Part shown: piece by piece, positions 33,326-41,509 of the stretch | Numbering within the stretch: position 1 is the first letter of the stretch | Layout of the letters: the number at the start of each line of letters is the position of its first letter | Source of the DNA: Gemmobacter serpentinus | GTDB taxonomy: Bacteria; Pseudomonadota; Alphaproteobacteria; Rhodobacterales; Rhodobacteraceae | DNA: 64,000 nucleotides | NCBI RefSeq assembly: GCF_008973825.1 | Contig: NZ_WCHR01000021.1 | Span: 1 to 64,000 of the forward strand | Direction: 5' to 3' | Translations under genes and position numbers: made by a program | Notes under the pieces: model-generated | Told to the model about the DNA's origin: nothing | The model's input: the letters and a program-made list of their open reading frames with translations, nothing else | Database searches by the model: none

Positions 33326-33868
33326 ATGGAACGCAATCTGACCCATATCGCGCTGTTTGCCGCGCTGATCGCCGTGCTTGGCCTAGTGCCGAAGATCGAC
33401 CTGGTGTCCGGCGTGCCGATCACCGCGCAATCGCTGGGCATCATGTTGTGCGGCACGGTGCTGGGGGCCAAACGCGGCGCGCTGGCGGTCTTGCTGTTCC
33501 TCGCACTGGTTGCGGCCGGTCTGCCGCTGCTGGCGGGCGGACGCGGGGGCCTGGGCGTCTTTGCCTCGCCCACCGTCGGCTACCTGGTGGGTTTCCCGCT
33601 GGCGGCCTTCACCGCCGGTCTGGTGGTGGAGCGCTGGCGCATCTCCATCGGAGTCGCGGCCTTCGCAGGTGCCGTCCTCGGCGGCATTGTCGTCATGCAT
33701 CTCTGCGGCATCCTTGGCATGGCCGCGATCCTTGGCAAGAGCCTGCCCGAAGCGGCGATGCTGGCCCTGCCCTTCTTGGCCGGTGATTTGCTGAAATCCG
33801 GCCTTGCTGCCGGGATCACCCAGGGTCTGGCCCGGATGCGCCCCGCCTCGGTCCTGTCACGGGCCTGA
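33326..33868 (+). CDS. bioY: Biotin-binding S component BioY
   Basis: The 180-residue protein has six membrane helices and BioY signatures: VPITAQSLGIMLCGTVLGAK after helix 1-2, FASPTVGYLVGFPLAAFTAG, and LPFLAGDLLKSGLAAGITQ at the end. It binds biotin with high affinity and needs BioMN for full transport. A TTTAGCA direct repeat precedes it (33274-33291); no TTATNTATAA-type BioR box is visible. GGAGAG lies before the ATG. Confidence 0.93.
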   Translation: MERNLTHIALFAALIAVLGLVPKIDLVSGVPITAQSLGIMLCGTVLGAKRGALAVLLFLALVAAGLPLLAGGRGGLGVFASPTVGYLVGFPLAAFTAGLVVERWRISIGVAAFAGAVLGGIVVMHLCGILGMAAILGKSLPEAAMLALPFLAGDLLKSGLAAGITQGLARMRPASVLSRA

Positions 33869-33890
33869 GATCCTCCGGGTGTGACCATTA

Positions 33891-33912
33891 GCGGCCCCCT
33901 TCGCGGGGCCGC
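33891..33912 (+). terminator. Terminator after bioY
   Basis: GCGGCCCC and GGGGCCGC form an 8-bp stem around a 6-base loop, followed by CTTGCATT. It lies between the converging bioY and thiolase-like genes and may serve both. Confidence 0.65.
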
Positions 33913-34004
33913 CTTGCATTGCCACACTGCGTTCTGGCCAGTCTTTGTAGGTGGCCTGTCTTTCTCCTTGGCCCGTCTTTCTCGCTGTCAGATCGCTGCC
34001 GGCA

Positions 34005-35096
34005 TCAGGCCCGGCCTTGCAGGATCAGCGCCGCGCCGACACCCCCCGCCGCCGCGATGGCCGCAAGGCCCGGCCCGGCCTCCAGATCATGAAACAGCCG
34101 CGCGGCAAGGATCGCGCCGGAGGCACCGATGGGATGGCCGCGCGCCAGCGCCCCGCCTTTCAGGTTCACCCGATCCTCGGACAAGGCGCAGGCGTCGAGA
34201 CAGGCCAGCGCCTGCACCGCATAGGCCTCCATCATCTCGATCCGTTCCAGACCTGCGGGTTGCAGTCCGGCATCCGACAGGGCCGCATGGATGGCCGGCA
34301 CTGGCGACAGGCCCGGCGCATCGGGCCGGGAACCAAGGGTGCGGGCCGCAAGGATACGGGCGGCGCGACCGGCCTTGGCGGCCCGGCTTGCAGTGGTGAC
34401 CAGCACGAAGGCACTGGCATCGGCCGCGACAGCCGTCGTGGCCGATGTGATATCCCCTGTCAGAACCGGGGCGCGCGCCAGCAGCCGGGGCGACAGCGCA
34501 CGGGCAAAGCCATCGCGCCCCTGCCCGGCCAGGCCCACGATCTCCGGCTGGTCCGCGGCCAGGGCCAATCGATGAGAGCGCGTGGCCCAGGCCTCTTGCC
34601 GGGCCCGGCTGATGCCCAGTCGCGCCGCCAGATCGGCAGCGGCCTGCGTCATGTCCGGGTCACGGTCGGGCCAGGGCGTGAAGGGCGGCGCATCATAGGG
34701 CTGCGGGTCCAGCCCCGGCATCTGCGCCAAGCGCAACGGGCGGCGGGAATAGCTTTCCGCCCCCCCGGCCAGCACCACCTCGGCCTGACCGGCGGCGACC
34801 ATGGCGGCGGCCAGCCGGATCGCATCCAGCCCGCCCGCGCATTGCCGGTCGATCGACAGCCCCCCGACGCGGTCGGGCAGTCCCGCCGCCAATGCCGCCA
34901 GCCGCGCCGGATTGCCGCCCGCGCCAAGCGCGTTGGACAGGATCAGCTCATCCACCGCATCCGCCGCAAGACCGGCATCCGCGAGAACGGCCGCGATGAC
35001 CGGGGCCGCCAGTTCATGCGGCGCAAGCTCCGCAAAGGCCCCGCCCCGCGGCATGACCGGGCTGCGCCGCGCGGCGATGATCCAGACCCCACTCAT
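34005..35096 (-). CDS. Thiolase-like acyltransferase with altered active site
   Basis: The 363-residue protein has the thiolase fold: nucleophile Cys86 in SIDRQCAGGLDAI and His321 in GGALARGHPIGASGA. Two other usual catalytic residues are changed. The Asn of NEAFA is Met289 (EMMEAYAVQAL), and the C-terminal Cys of CxGGGxG is Ala348 (AIAAAGGVGAA). A standard thiolytic or condensing thiolase needs that second Cys as base, so a different acyl transfer is likely. Its ATG overlaps the CoA-ligase-like gene stop (ATGA). The pair next to bioY resembles B. subtilis yhfT-yhfS in the yhfU(bioY) operon. Confidence 0.85.
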   Translation of the reverse strand: MSGVWIIAARRSPVMPRGGAFAELAPHELAAPVIAAVLADAGLAADAVDELILSNALGAGGNPARLAALAAGLPDRVGGLSIDRQCAGGLDAIRLAAAMVAAGQAEVVLAGGAESYSRRPLRLAQMPGLDPQPYDAPPFTPWPDRDPDMTQAAADLAARLGISRARQEAWATRSHRLALAADQPEIVGLAGQGRDGFARALSPRLLARAPVLTGDITSATTAVAADASAFVLVTTASRAAKAGRAARILAARTLGSRPDAPGLSPVPAIHAALSDAGLQPAGLERIEMMEAYAVQALACLDACALSEDRVNLKGGALARGHPIGASGAILAARLFHDLEAGPGLAAIAAAGGVGAALILQGRA

Positions 35097-36235
35097 GTCA
35101 GACGGGCCTGAAGCGCCGTGAGATCGGTCTTGCCCGAGGGCAGCACCGGCCATTCGGCGCAGAGATGCAAGCGGCGCGGTGCCTTCAATGGCCCAAAGGA
35201 CTGGCGCAGCGCCGTCAGTAGCGCCGCCTCGTCAATCGCGCCTTGATAGCAGGCAACCAGAACCGCACCACGCCGCGCATCCGGCTGCGCCAGCACCGCA
35301 CCCGCGCGGATGCCGGGCCATGCCAGCAAAACGGCCTCGATTTCCTCGGGTTGCACGGTCTGGTCGGCGATCTTCACCTGCCGCCCAATGCGACCATCAA
35401 GCCAGAGGAACCCATCCTCCAGCCGCCCGGCCTCGCCCGGAGACACCCAGCCATCCTGCCATAGCGCCGATCCGGGCGGGCCTGCATAGGATGCCGCAAG
35501 ATAGGGCGAACGCACCCAGATCCGGCCCGCCGCATCGGTGCGGATCTCCGCTCCCGGATAGGGGCGCCCCACGCTGCCCCGGGGCGTGGCGGCATCGGAA
35601 ATGGCGATGAAACTGGTCTCTGCCGCGCCGTAAAACTCATGCGCCATGGCATCGCTGCGGCCCGACAGCGCCGCGCGCAACCCCGGATCCAGCCGCGCCC
35701 CACCGATCACCACATGCCGCAGATCGGGCCAATCCTGTCCGGCCTCGATCAGCGCGCGTAACTGTGCGGGCGTGGCATAAAGCAGGCGGATGCGGCGATC
35801 CGCCAAGGCGCGGGCCTGACGGTCCGGGCGCAGGCCCGCCAGATGATGCAGCTCGGCCCCCAGATGCAGGGCCTCCACCGCACCATAGAGCGCCAGCGAA
35901 TGCACCAGATCACCGAGAGTCGCGACCGCGCTGCCCGGTTCAATGCCGAACAGACCCGCATTGACGGCGAAACTGGCGATCCAGCTTTGCTGGCTGCGTC
36001 GAATGCGGCGGGGCGTGCCGCTGCTGCCGCCTGTCAGGGTCTCGAACATGCCCTCGCCCTCAGGCGCAGGTCCATCACCGCCAATGCGGAAGGCAGGCGC
36101 GCCAAGTGCCGTCTGCAAGGCAAGGGCTGCTGGCCGATCCTGCAAAGCGCAAGGTGCGGCGGCGGGCTTGCCCGCCTGGTGCCACAGCCCCGCCGCGTCG
36201 CAAAGCCGCGCCTGCCCATGCCATCGAAACCGCAT
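35093..36235 (-). CDS. Short AMP-forming acyl-CoA ligase-like enzyme
   Basis: The 380-residue adenylate-forming enzyme has the phosphate loop TLTGGSSGTPRRIRR near residue 67, YGAAETSF near 200, the hinge region LWLDGRIGRQVKIADQTVQP and the C-terminal catalytic Lys in LPSGKTDL. It is about 100 residues shorter than normal acyl-CoA ligases, and the missing part is at the N-terminus. It is coupled to aroQ upstream (TGATG, 36233-36237) and to the thiolase-like gene downstream (ATGA). The substrate is unknown; a biotin-precursor or short dicarboxylate is a speculation from the bioMNY context. Confidence 0.85.
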   Translation of the reverse strand: MRFRWHGQARLCDAAGLWHQAGKPAAAPCALQDRPAALALQTALGAPAFRIGGDGPAPEGEGMFETLTGGSSGTPRRIRRSQQSWIASFAVNAGLFGIEPGSAVATLGDLVHSLALYGAVEALHLGAELHHLAGLRPDRQARALADRRIRLLYATPAQLRALIEAGQDWPDLRHVVIGGARLDPGLRAALSGRSDAMAHEFYGAAETSFIAISDAATPRGSVGRPYPGAEIRTDAAGRIWVRSPYLAASYAGPPGSALWQDGWVSPGEAGRLEDGFLWLDGRIGRQVKIADQTVQPEEIEAVLLAWPGIRAGAVLAQPDARRGAVLVACYQGAIDEAALLTALRQSFGPLKAPRRLHLCAEWPVLPSGKTDLTALQARLT

Positions 36236-36672
36236 CAGCCGCGCAGCACCGAGACCGCACGCCGCAGCGCCAGCAGATAGCCTTCGGTGCCGCAGCCCGC
36301 GATCACCCCGTCGGCACGCAGGCTGACATAGGAATGGTGGCGGAAACCCTCGCGTTTGTGGACATTAGAGATATGCACCTCGAAGACCGGACCCTCAAAG
36401 GTGTTCAGCGCATCCAGAATGGCAACCGAAGTATGGGTATAGGCGGCGGGGTTGATGACGATGGCCGCAGCCTCCAGCCGGGCCAAATGGATCATCTCGA
36501 CAATCTCCCCCTCGTGGTTCGATTGCTTGAAGGCCACGCTCACCCCCAGCTCGCTGGCAAGGGCTGCGCAGCGCGCGGCCACATCGGCCAGCGTCTCGTG
36601 CCCGTAAATCTCGGGCTGGCGCAGACCCAGCAGGTTGAGATTGGGGCCATTCAGGATATGGATCGGTTTCAT
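36235..36672 (-). CDS. aroQ: Type II 3-dehydroquinate dehydratase
   Basis: The 145-residue enzyme has the N-terminal [20 protein letters not shown] motif with the catalytic Tyr, [32 protein letters not shown] and [19 protein letters not shown]. It converts 3-dehydroquinate to 3-dehydroshikimate in the shikimate pathway. The second of two adjacent ATGs (36672) is preferred because AAGG is 6 bases away. It leads the aroQ / CoA-ligase-like / thiolase-like operon, an unusual grouping. Confidence 0.93.
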   Translation of the reverse strand: MKPIHILNGPNLNLLGLRQPEIYGHETLADVAARCAALASELGVSVAFKQSNHEGEIVEMIHLARLEAAAIVINPAAYTHTSVAILDALNTFEGPVFEVHISNVHKREGFRHHSYVSLRADGVIAGCGTEGYLLALRRAVSVLRG

Positions 36673-36764
36673 CATCTGCCTTTTCGTTTTGCGGGCGAGA
36701 TTAGCCGGAGTGGCGGTGGCTGGCCAGAGTTCTGGCCAATGCCACGCCTCTGGTAAAGGATGGA

Positions 36765-36812
36765 CCGGGGCGCGGCCCCGGATGCCGGGATATTCATGGG
36801 CAGAAAATGGTA
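36765..36812 (+). repeat. Dispersed element, copy 5 (divergent)
   Basis: CCGGGGC-GCG-GCCCCGG is followed by ATGCCGGGATATTCATGGGC and AGAAAATGG. It lies between divergent aroQ and ansA (36673-36942). A nearby palindrome TGGCCAGA-GT-TCTGGCCA is at 36721-36738. Confidence 0.5.
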
Positions 36813-36942
36813 AGAACTGCGGTGTTGTTTCAGGGCATGTGGCATGGCAGGAGGGACGCGACGGGGGCCCCCGGAACGCGGGCGCAAAGCCTTGGACAAA
36901 AGATCAAGGACGGGGGCCAGGACTGAATGGGGGGAAACGGCG

Positions 36943-37797
36943 ATGACACTGCTTTTGATCCATAGCGGCGGCACCATTGGCATGGGACCGGGGCCGGAGG
37001 GCCTGATGCCGGTGCCCGGCAAGCTGGAGGCGGCGGTTGCGGCGCGGTTGGCACCGGGCGGCCGGCTGGAAACCCATGCCTTTGACCCGCTGCTGGACAG
37101 TGCCGATGTGGGCCCTGCACATTGGAACCTGTTTCTGGATCTGATCGCCGCGCATCCCGGCGCAGATGTGATCCTGACCCATGGCACCGATACCATGGCG
37201 TTCACCGGCGCGGCCTTGTCGCAGGCCCTGGCGGGCAGCGGACGGCGCGTGGTGCTATGCGGGTCAATGCAGCCGCTTGGCATGGGCGGGGATGGCGAGG
37301 CCAATCTGGATCTGGCCTTGCAAGCCGCGCGCGAGGCGGACCCCGGTGTCTGGCTGGCCTTTGCCGGGCGGCTCTTGCCGGCGGACGGGCTGGTCAAGAC
37401 CGACAGCCATGCGGCAGGTGCCTTTACCGCTGTGCCGCAGCCCCCCGCCTGGCCGCGCGCAAACCCGCGCTTCGGTGCGGCGCGTGTCGCGGTGCTGACG
37501 CTGAGCCCCGGCCTGCCCGTCGGCGCGCTGCGTGCCATGCTCGCGGAGCTGGACGGGGCGGTTCTGCGGGTTTTCGGGGCCGGCACGATGATGGCGGAGC
37601 CTGCACTGTTGCAGGTATTGGCCGAGGCGGTGCAGCGCGGAACCCGCATCCGCGCCGTCAGCCAATGCCTGCAAGGCGGGCTGGAGCCCGGTGCCTATGC
37701 GGCAGGCGCGGGCCTTTGGGCGACGGGTGTCGCCAATGGCGGACTTGAGACCGCCGAGGCCGCATTGATCCGGCTCTGGCTGGATCTTTCCGCCTGA
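36943..37797 (+). CDS. ansA: L-asparaginase (short bacterial type)
   Basis: The 284-residue enzyme has the first catalytic Thr in LLIHSGGTIGMG, the second Thr-Asp in ILTHGTDTMAFTG, and VLCGSMQPLGMGGDGEANLD, with a Lys in GLVKTDSHAAGAF. It hydrolyses asparagine to aspartate and ammonia. It is shorter than E. coli AnsA/AnsB (about 330) because the C-terminal domain is compact. The ATG at 36943 follows GGGGAAA; there is no signal peptide, so it should be cytoplasmic. Glutaminase side activity cannot be judged. Confidence 0.9.
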   Translation: MTLLLIHSGGTIGMGPGPEGLMPVPGKLEAAVAARLAPGGRLETHAFDPLLDSADVGPAHWNLFLDLIAAHPGADVILTHGTDTMAFTGAALSQALAGSGRRVVLCGSMQPLGMGGDGEANLDLALQAAREADPGVWLAFAGRLLPADGLVKTDSHAAGAFTAVPQPPAWPRANPRFGAARVAVLTLSPGLPVGALRAMLAELDGAVLRVFGAGTMMAEPALLQVLAEAVQRGTRIRAVSQCLQGGLEPGAYAAGAGLWATGVANGGLETAEAALIRLWLDLSA

Positions 37798-38024
37798 TCC
37801 CCGTCCGAACACTCAAATCGTCTTGGCGCCAAGGGCGAAAGGCCAGGCCTCTGCGCATCATTCCGACCATCCGCCATCCCGCCCGCCCTTCACTCTCACC
37901 CGCACAAACCCTGACCACTGCGTCCCGGCTCGAAATCCCGGCCACGCGGAGTTGAAGTGTGAGGCCCTTGCCGGATCGTCGCGCCGGGCGCATCCTTGGC
38001 GTCAGTTGCAAGGGAGAGCAGGCG

Positions 38025-38957
38025 ATGGCGGAACGCTGGAATACCGGGCTGCGTTGGTCGGATGTCACACCACGCGCGGCCTTTCTGGACCGCCGCCGTT
38101 TTCTGGCCACCGCCGGGCTGGGCATTGGCACATTGGCCTTTGCGGGCATTGCGGGCGCGAAGATCGCGGCCACACCCAGCCCCTATTCGACCGATGAGGC
38201 TCCCAACAGCCTTGAGGACATCACCGGCTATAACAACTTCTACGAATTCGGCTTCGACAAATCCGATCCGGCCCGCCATGCCGGGGCCATGACCACCGCG
38301 CCCTGGTCGGTGCGGGTCGAGGGGCTGGTCGACCGGCCCGGCGATTACGCGCCTGACGATCTGCTGAAAGGCATCGCGCTGGAGGAACGCATTTACCGTT
38401 TCCGCTGTGTCGAGGCCTGGTCGATGGTCATCCCCTGGATCGGTGTGCCGCTGGCCTCGGTGCTGGCGCGCGTTGGCGTCCAACCGGGCGCGCGCTATGT
38501 GCGCTTTGAAAGCCTGGCCCGCGCCGATGAGATGCCCGGCGTGGCCGCAGGATTGCTGGATTTCCCCTATCGCGAGGGGCTGCGCATCGATGAAGCAATG
38601 CATCCGTTGACCCTGCTTGCGACCGGGCTTTATGGCGAGGCGATGCCCAAGCAGAACGGGGCGCCGATCCGGCTGGTGGTGCCGTGGAAATACGGCTTCA
38701 AATCCGCCAAAAGCCTTGTGAAAATCAGCCTGACCAATGAGCAGCCGGTCAGCACCTGGCAGATGCTGCAACCCAAGGAATACGGCTTTTATGCCAATGT
38801 GAACCCGGAGGTGGATCACCCGCGCTGGTCGCAGGCGTCGGAGCGGCGGATTGGCGGGGGCCTGTTTGCCAAGCGTGTCGATACGCTGAAATTCAATGGC
38901 TATGGCGATCTGGTGGCCGGGCTTTACGCCGGGCAGGATCTGGCGGTGGATTACTGA
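38025..38957 (+). CDS. msrP: Periplasmic methionine sulfoxide reductase, Mo-cofactor subunit
   Basis: The 310-residue protein carries a Tat signal ([20 protein letters not shown], Arg-Arg near residues 23-25) and the sulfite-oxidase fold with Mo-ligand Cys128 in [11 protein letters not shown] and [20 protein letters not shown]. MsrP repairs oxidised methionines in periplasmic proteins, using electrons from the quinone pool via MsrQ. AAGGGAG precedes the ATG at 38025. Its stop overlaps the msrQ start (TGATG). It depends on molybdopterin synthesis, to which mogA in this window contributes. Confidence 0.95.
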   Translation: MAERWNTGLRWSDVTPRAAFLDRRRFLATAGLGIGTLAFAGIAGAKIAATPSPYSTDEAPNSLEDITGYNNFYEFGFDKSDPARHAGAMTTAPWSVRVEGLVDRPGDYAPDDLLKGIALEERIYRFRCVEAWSMVIPWIGVPLASVLARVGVQPGARYVRFESLARADEMPGVAAGLLDFPYREGLRIDEAMHPLTLLATGLYGEAMPKQNGAPIRLVVPWKYGFKSAKSLVKISLTNEQPVSTWQMLQPKEYGFYANVNPEVDHPRWSQASERRIGGGLFAKRVDTLKFNGYGDLVAGLYAGQDLAVDY

Positions 38958-39586
38958 TGGAGGCGCTGCATCGCGCGCTGCGCCCCGTTCGGCCATGGAT
39001 GGTCTATGCGCTTGGCAGTCTGCCGCTGCTGATGCTGATCTGGCAGACCGTCAATGGGGCCTTGGGCGTCGATCCGGTCAAGACAATCGAGCACCGCTTG
39101 GGCGAGGTGGCATTGCAACTGATCGTGGCGGGGCTGTGCGTCACGCCGCTCAGGCGCTTTGTCGGGCTGAACCTGATGCGCTTTCGCCGTCAGATCGGGG
39201 TGTTGGCCTTTGTCTATGCGGGGCTGCATCTATTCGTCTGGGTGACGCTGGATCTGCAATTCCGCTGGTCCGAGATCGGCAATGATCTGGTGAAGCGCCC
39301 CTATATCATCCTCGGCATGGCCGCGTTCCTCATGCTGCTGCCACTTGCGCTGACATCGAACAACCTGTCGATCCGGCGCATGGGGGCGGCCGCATGGCAG
39401 CGGCTGCACCGGCTGGTCTATCCGGCCGCGCTGCTGGCGGCGGCGCATTTCATCTGGGTGATGAAGGCATGGGCGGCGGAACCCATGATCTATCTGGCGC
39501 TGATCACCGGACTTCTTGGCTTGCGCCTTGTGCCCCGGTCGCGGCCCGCACAGCGGGCGCGGGTGCCGGGTCCAGAACCTCGGTGA
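38957..39586 (+). CDS. msrQ: Heme-binding membrane subunit of the MsrPQ system
   Basis: The 209-residue protein has six membrane helices of the ferric-reductase-like type, with GLNLMRFRRQIGVLAFVYAG, LHLFVWVTLDLQF and WQRLHRLVYPAALLAAAHFI carrying the likely heme-ligand histidines. It passes electrons from the quinone pool or flavin to MsrP. Its last 83 bases overlap the end of the desaturase gene on the other strand; the overlapped tails of both proteins are low-complexity. Confidence 0.93.
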   Translation: MEALHRALRPVRPWMVYALGSLPLLMLIWQTVNGALGVDPVKTIEHRLGEVALQLIVAGLCVTPLRRFVGLNLMRFRRQIGVLAFVYAGLHLFVWVTLDLQFRWSEIGNDLVKRPYIILGMAAFLMLLPLALTSNNLSIRRMGAAAWQRLHRLVYPAALLAAAHFIWVMKAWAAEPMIYLALITGLLGLRLVPRSRPAQRARVPGPEPR

Positions 39587-40397
39587 CGGGCAGACGCGCG
39601 GCGGCATAACCCGGCACATCGCGGTCGAGCCGTTCCGCCAGATCCTTCAACCGGCTGACCGGCACCTTGGGAAACAGGTGATGTTCGCGGTGATAGAACA
39701 TCTGATAGGCAAGCCAAGCCATCGGGCCGCGCTGGCTGCGCCCGGCAAGCCCGGTGCCGATGGTGCCCTGATGGGTGATCCAGACCGCAAAGAACGCCGT
39801 CATGCACTGGCCCAGCAGCATGAACAGCACATGCAATTGCAGCCCCCGCAGGCCGCTGGAAAGACATAGCGCGCCAAAGCCCGCAACCAGCAGCCAGTCG
39901 ATCAGCAACCGCCTGCGCCAGACCGGACCGCCCTGCCGCCAGGCGGCAAGGTTCAGATCGACCGGAAAGCGCGGCCCGTAAAGCAGCACCTGCCATGCCG
40001 GCATGGTGGCGCAATGGCCTTCATGATCATCCGCGCCCAGCGTGTCCTTGTGGTGCTGCAAATGGCAAAAGGCATCGGCATGGTTCGATCCCATCATCAG
40101 CGCGCCAAGCCCATGCATCACCACATGGTCCCAGCGGCGCGCAAGGCCAAGATTGTTGTGGATCGCCTCATGGTTCAGGCGCAGACAGCAGAGGAAGAAG
40201 AAAAAGCTGGCAATCGGACCCAGAAACCACAGGCTGCCATTGTAAAGCCAGACCGACAGCAGAAGCCAGGGCAGCGGCAAGGCCAGCTCGATCAGGAATT
40301 GATAGCGCGGGATCGCGGTGAATTCCTGCCAGGCGAAATTGCGTGGCGCGCGCTCGATTTCAGGCGAAGGATGTGCTGCGGACGGGGCCGAAGGCAT
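39504..40397 (-). CDS. Membrane fatty-acid desaturase
   Basis: The 297-residue membrane protein has the three histidine boxes of acyl-lipid desaturases/hydroxylases: His76-EAIH-80, His112-LQHH-116 and HREHH at 236-240, plus four membrane helices. It is a di-iron enzyme that introduces a double bond or hydroxyl into a lipid or carotenoid substrate; the exact target cannot be told. GAGGTG precedes the ATG at 40397. Its C-terminal tail is Ala/Pro rich and overlaps msrQ antisense by 83 bases. Confidence 0.88.
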   Translation of the reverse strand: MPSAPSAAHPSPEIERAPRNFAWQEFTAIPRYQFLIELALPLPWLLLSVWLYNGSLWFLGPIASFFFFLCCLRLNHEAIHNNLGLARRWDHVVMHGLGALMMGSNHADAFCHLQHHKDTLGADDHEGHCATMPAWQVLLYGPRFPVDLNLAAWRQGGPVWRRRLLIDWLLVAGFGALCLSSGLRGLQLHVLFMLLGQCMTAFFAVWITHQGTIGTGLAGRSQRGPMAWLAYQMFYHREHHLFPKVPVSRLKDLAERLDRDVPGYAAARLPVTEVLDPAPAPAVRAATGAQGASQEVR

Positions 40398-40482
40398 GGG
40401 TGGCACCTCACGATAAAACAAAGGTCTGAGATAAACCTTGAACCGAGCCTGCAACCGCGCCGCGCCCCGATGCAAATGAAAA

Positions 40483-40505
40483 GGCTGCGGCCAGAGGTCG
40501 CAGCC
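40483..40505 (-). terminator. Rho-independent terminator after metF
   Basis: GGCTGCG and CGCAGCC form a 7-bp stem with a 9-base loop. On the minus strand it is followed by TTTTCATTTG. It sits 38 bases past the metF stop. Confidence 0.7.
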
Positions 40506-40543
40506 CGTTATTCCTCTGCCCTCTTCGCGCCAAGGCGATTGTT

Positions 40544-41413
40544 TCAGGCCACCTTGCCAAGCGCGGCAGACGCGCCCGCAACACCAAGCGCCGCGCAGAC
40601 CTCGGCGGTCAGATGCGGGCGGTTCAGGGTGTAGAAATGCAGATCCTCCACCCCTTCCGTCATCAGCTTGCGGCAGAGATCGGTGCATAGCTCCACCGAC
40701 ACTTCGTCTTCGCGCCCGTCGCGGGCGGCGGCCTCAAAGGCCAGATCAAGCGCCGCGGGGATATTGGCACCGCAGCGCGCCGCAAATTTCTTCAGCCCCG
40801 AAAAGCTGGCAATCGGCAGGATACCCGGAATGACCGGCTGGGTGATGCCTTCCTTCGCGCAAAGATCACGGAAGCGCAGGAAGGTGTCGGCCTCGAAAAA
40901 GAACTGGGTCAGCGCGGCAGAGGCCCCGGCATCCATCTTGCGCTTCAGCCAGCGCACATCCTGCATCGTATCCTTGGCCTCGGGATGCGGCTCCGGGTAG
41001 GCCCCGACACGCAGGGTGAACTTGCCGGTCGCGGCCAGCGCCTCGATCAGCTCCACGCTATTGGCAAACCCATCGGCATGGGCCTTGAACCCGTCAGACC
41101 CCTTGGGCGCATCGCCGCGCAACGCCACGATATCGGTGACGCCGGCGCTCGCATAGGCCTCCGCAATCTCCAGCGTCTCGGCGCGGGTCGCATCGACGCA
41201 GGTGAGGTGGGCCGCCACCCGCAGCCCGGTATTCTTGCCGATGGTGGTCACCGCATCATGGGTCAGCTTGCGCGTGGTGCCGCCCGCCCCATAGGTGACC
41301 GAAACAAATTCCGGCTTCAGCGGCGCCAGCATATGCACCGTTTCCCACAGCTTGAACGACGCATCCAGCGTCTGCGGCGGGAAAAACTCGAAGGAGATGC
41401 GCGGTGCGGTCAT
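40544..41413 (-). CDS. metF: Methylenetetrahydrofolate reductase
   Basis: The 289-residue flavoenzyme has RISFEFFPPQTLDASFKLWE at the start, FVSVTYGAGGTTR near residue 38, HLTCVDATRAE near 72 and LTQFFFEADTFLRF with PVIPGILPI. It reduces 5,10-methylene-THF to 5-methyl-THF for methionine synthesis. The start at 41413 follows AGGATCC; the longer frame to 41440 has no ribosome site. It is divergent from the metR-like regulator. Confidence 0.95.
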   Translation of the reverse strand: MTAPRISFEFFPPQTLDASFKLWETVHMLAPLKPEFVSVTYGAGGTTRKLTHDAVTTIGKNTGLRVAAHLTCVDATRAETLEIAEAYASAGVTDIVALRGDAPKGSDGFKAHADGFANSVELIEALAATGKFTLRVGAYPEPHPEAKDTMQDVRWLKRKMDAGASAALTQFFFEADTFLRFRDLCAKEGITQPVIPGILPIASFSGLKKFAARCGANIPAALDLAFEAAARDGREDEVSVELCTDLCRKLMTEGVEDLHFYTLNRPHLTAEVCAALGVAGASAALGKVA

Positions 41414-41486
41414 GGATCGGATCCTGCTTTCTTTTGCCAAGACTTGTGCCCGAAAACAGGATGTGAGACAAATTCATAATGCTCAA

Positions 41487-41509
41487 CATGAACATGAGAA
41501 ATCTTCATG
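41487..41509. promoter_or_regulatory. Inverted repeat at the metF/metR divide, candidate MetR site
   Basis: CATGAA (41487-41492) and TTCATG (41504-41509) flank an 11-base spacer. The inner TGAGAAATCTTCA is close to the E. coli MetR box TGAANNTNNTTCA. The right half covers the metR start codon, which would suit autoregulation. Confidence 0.5.
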
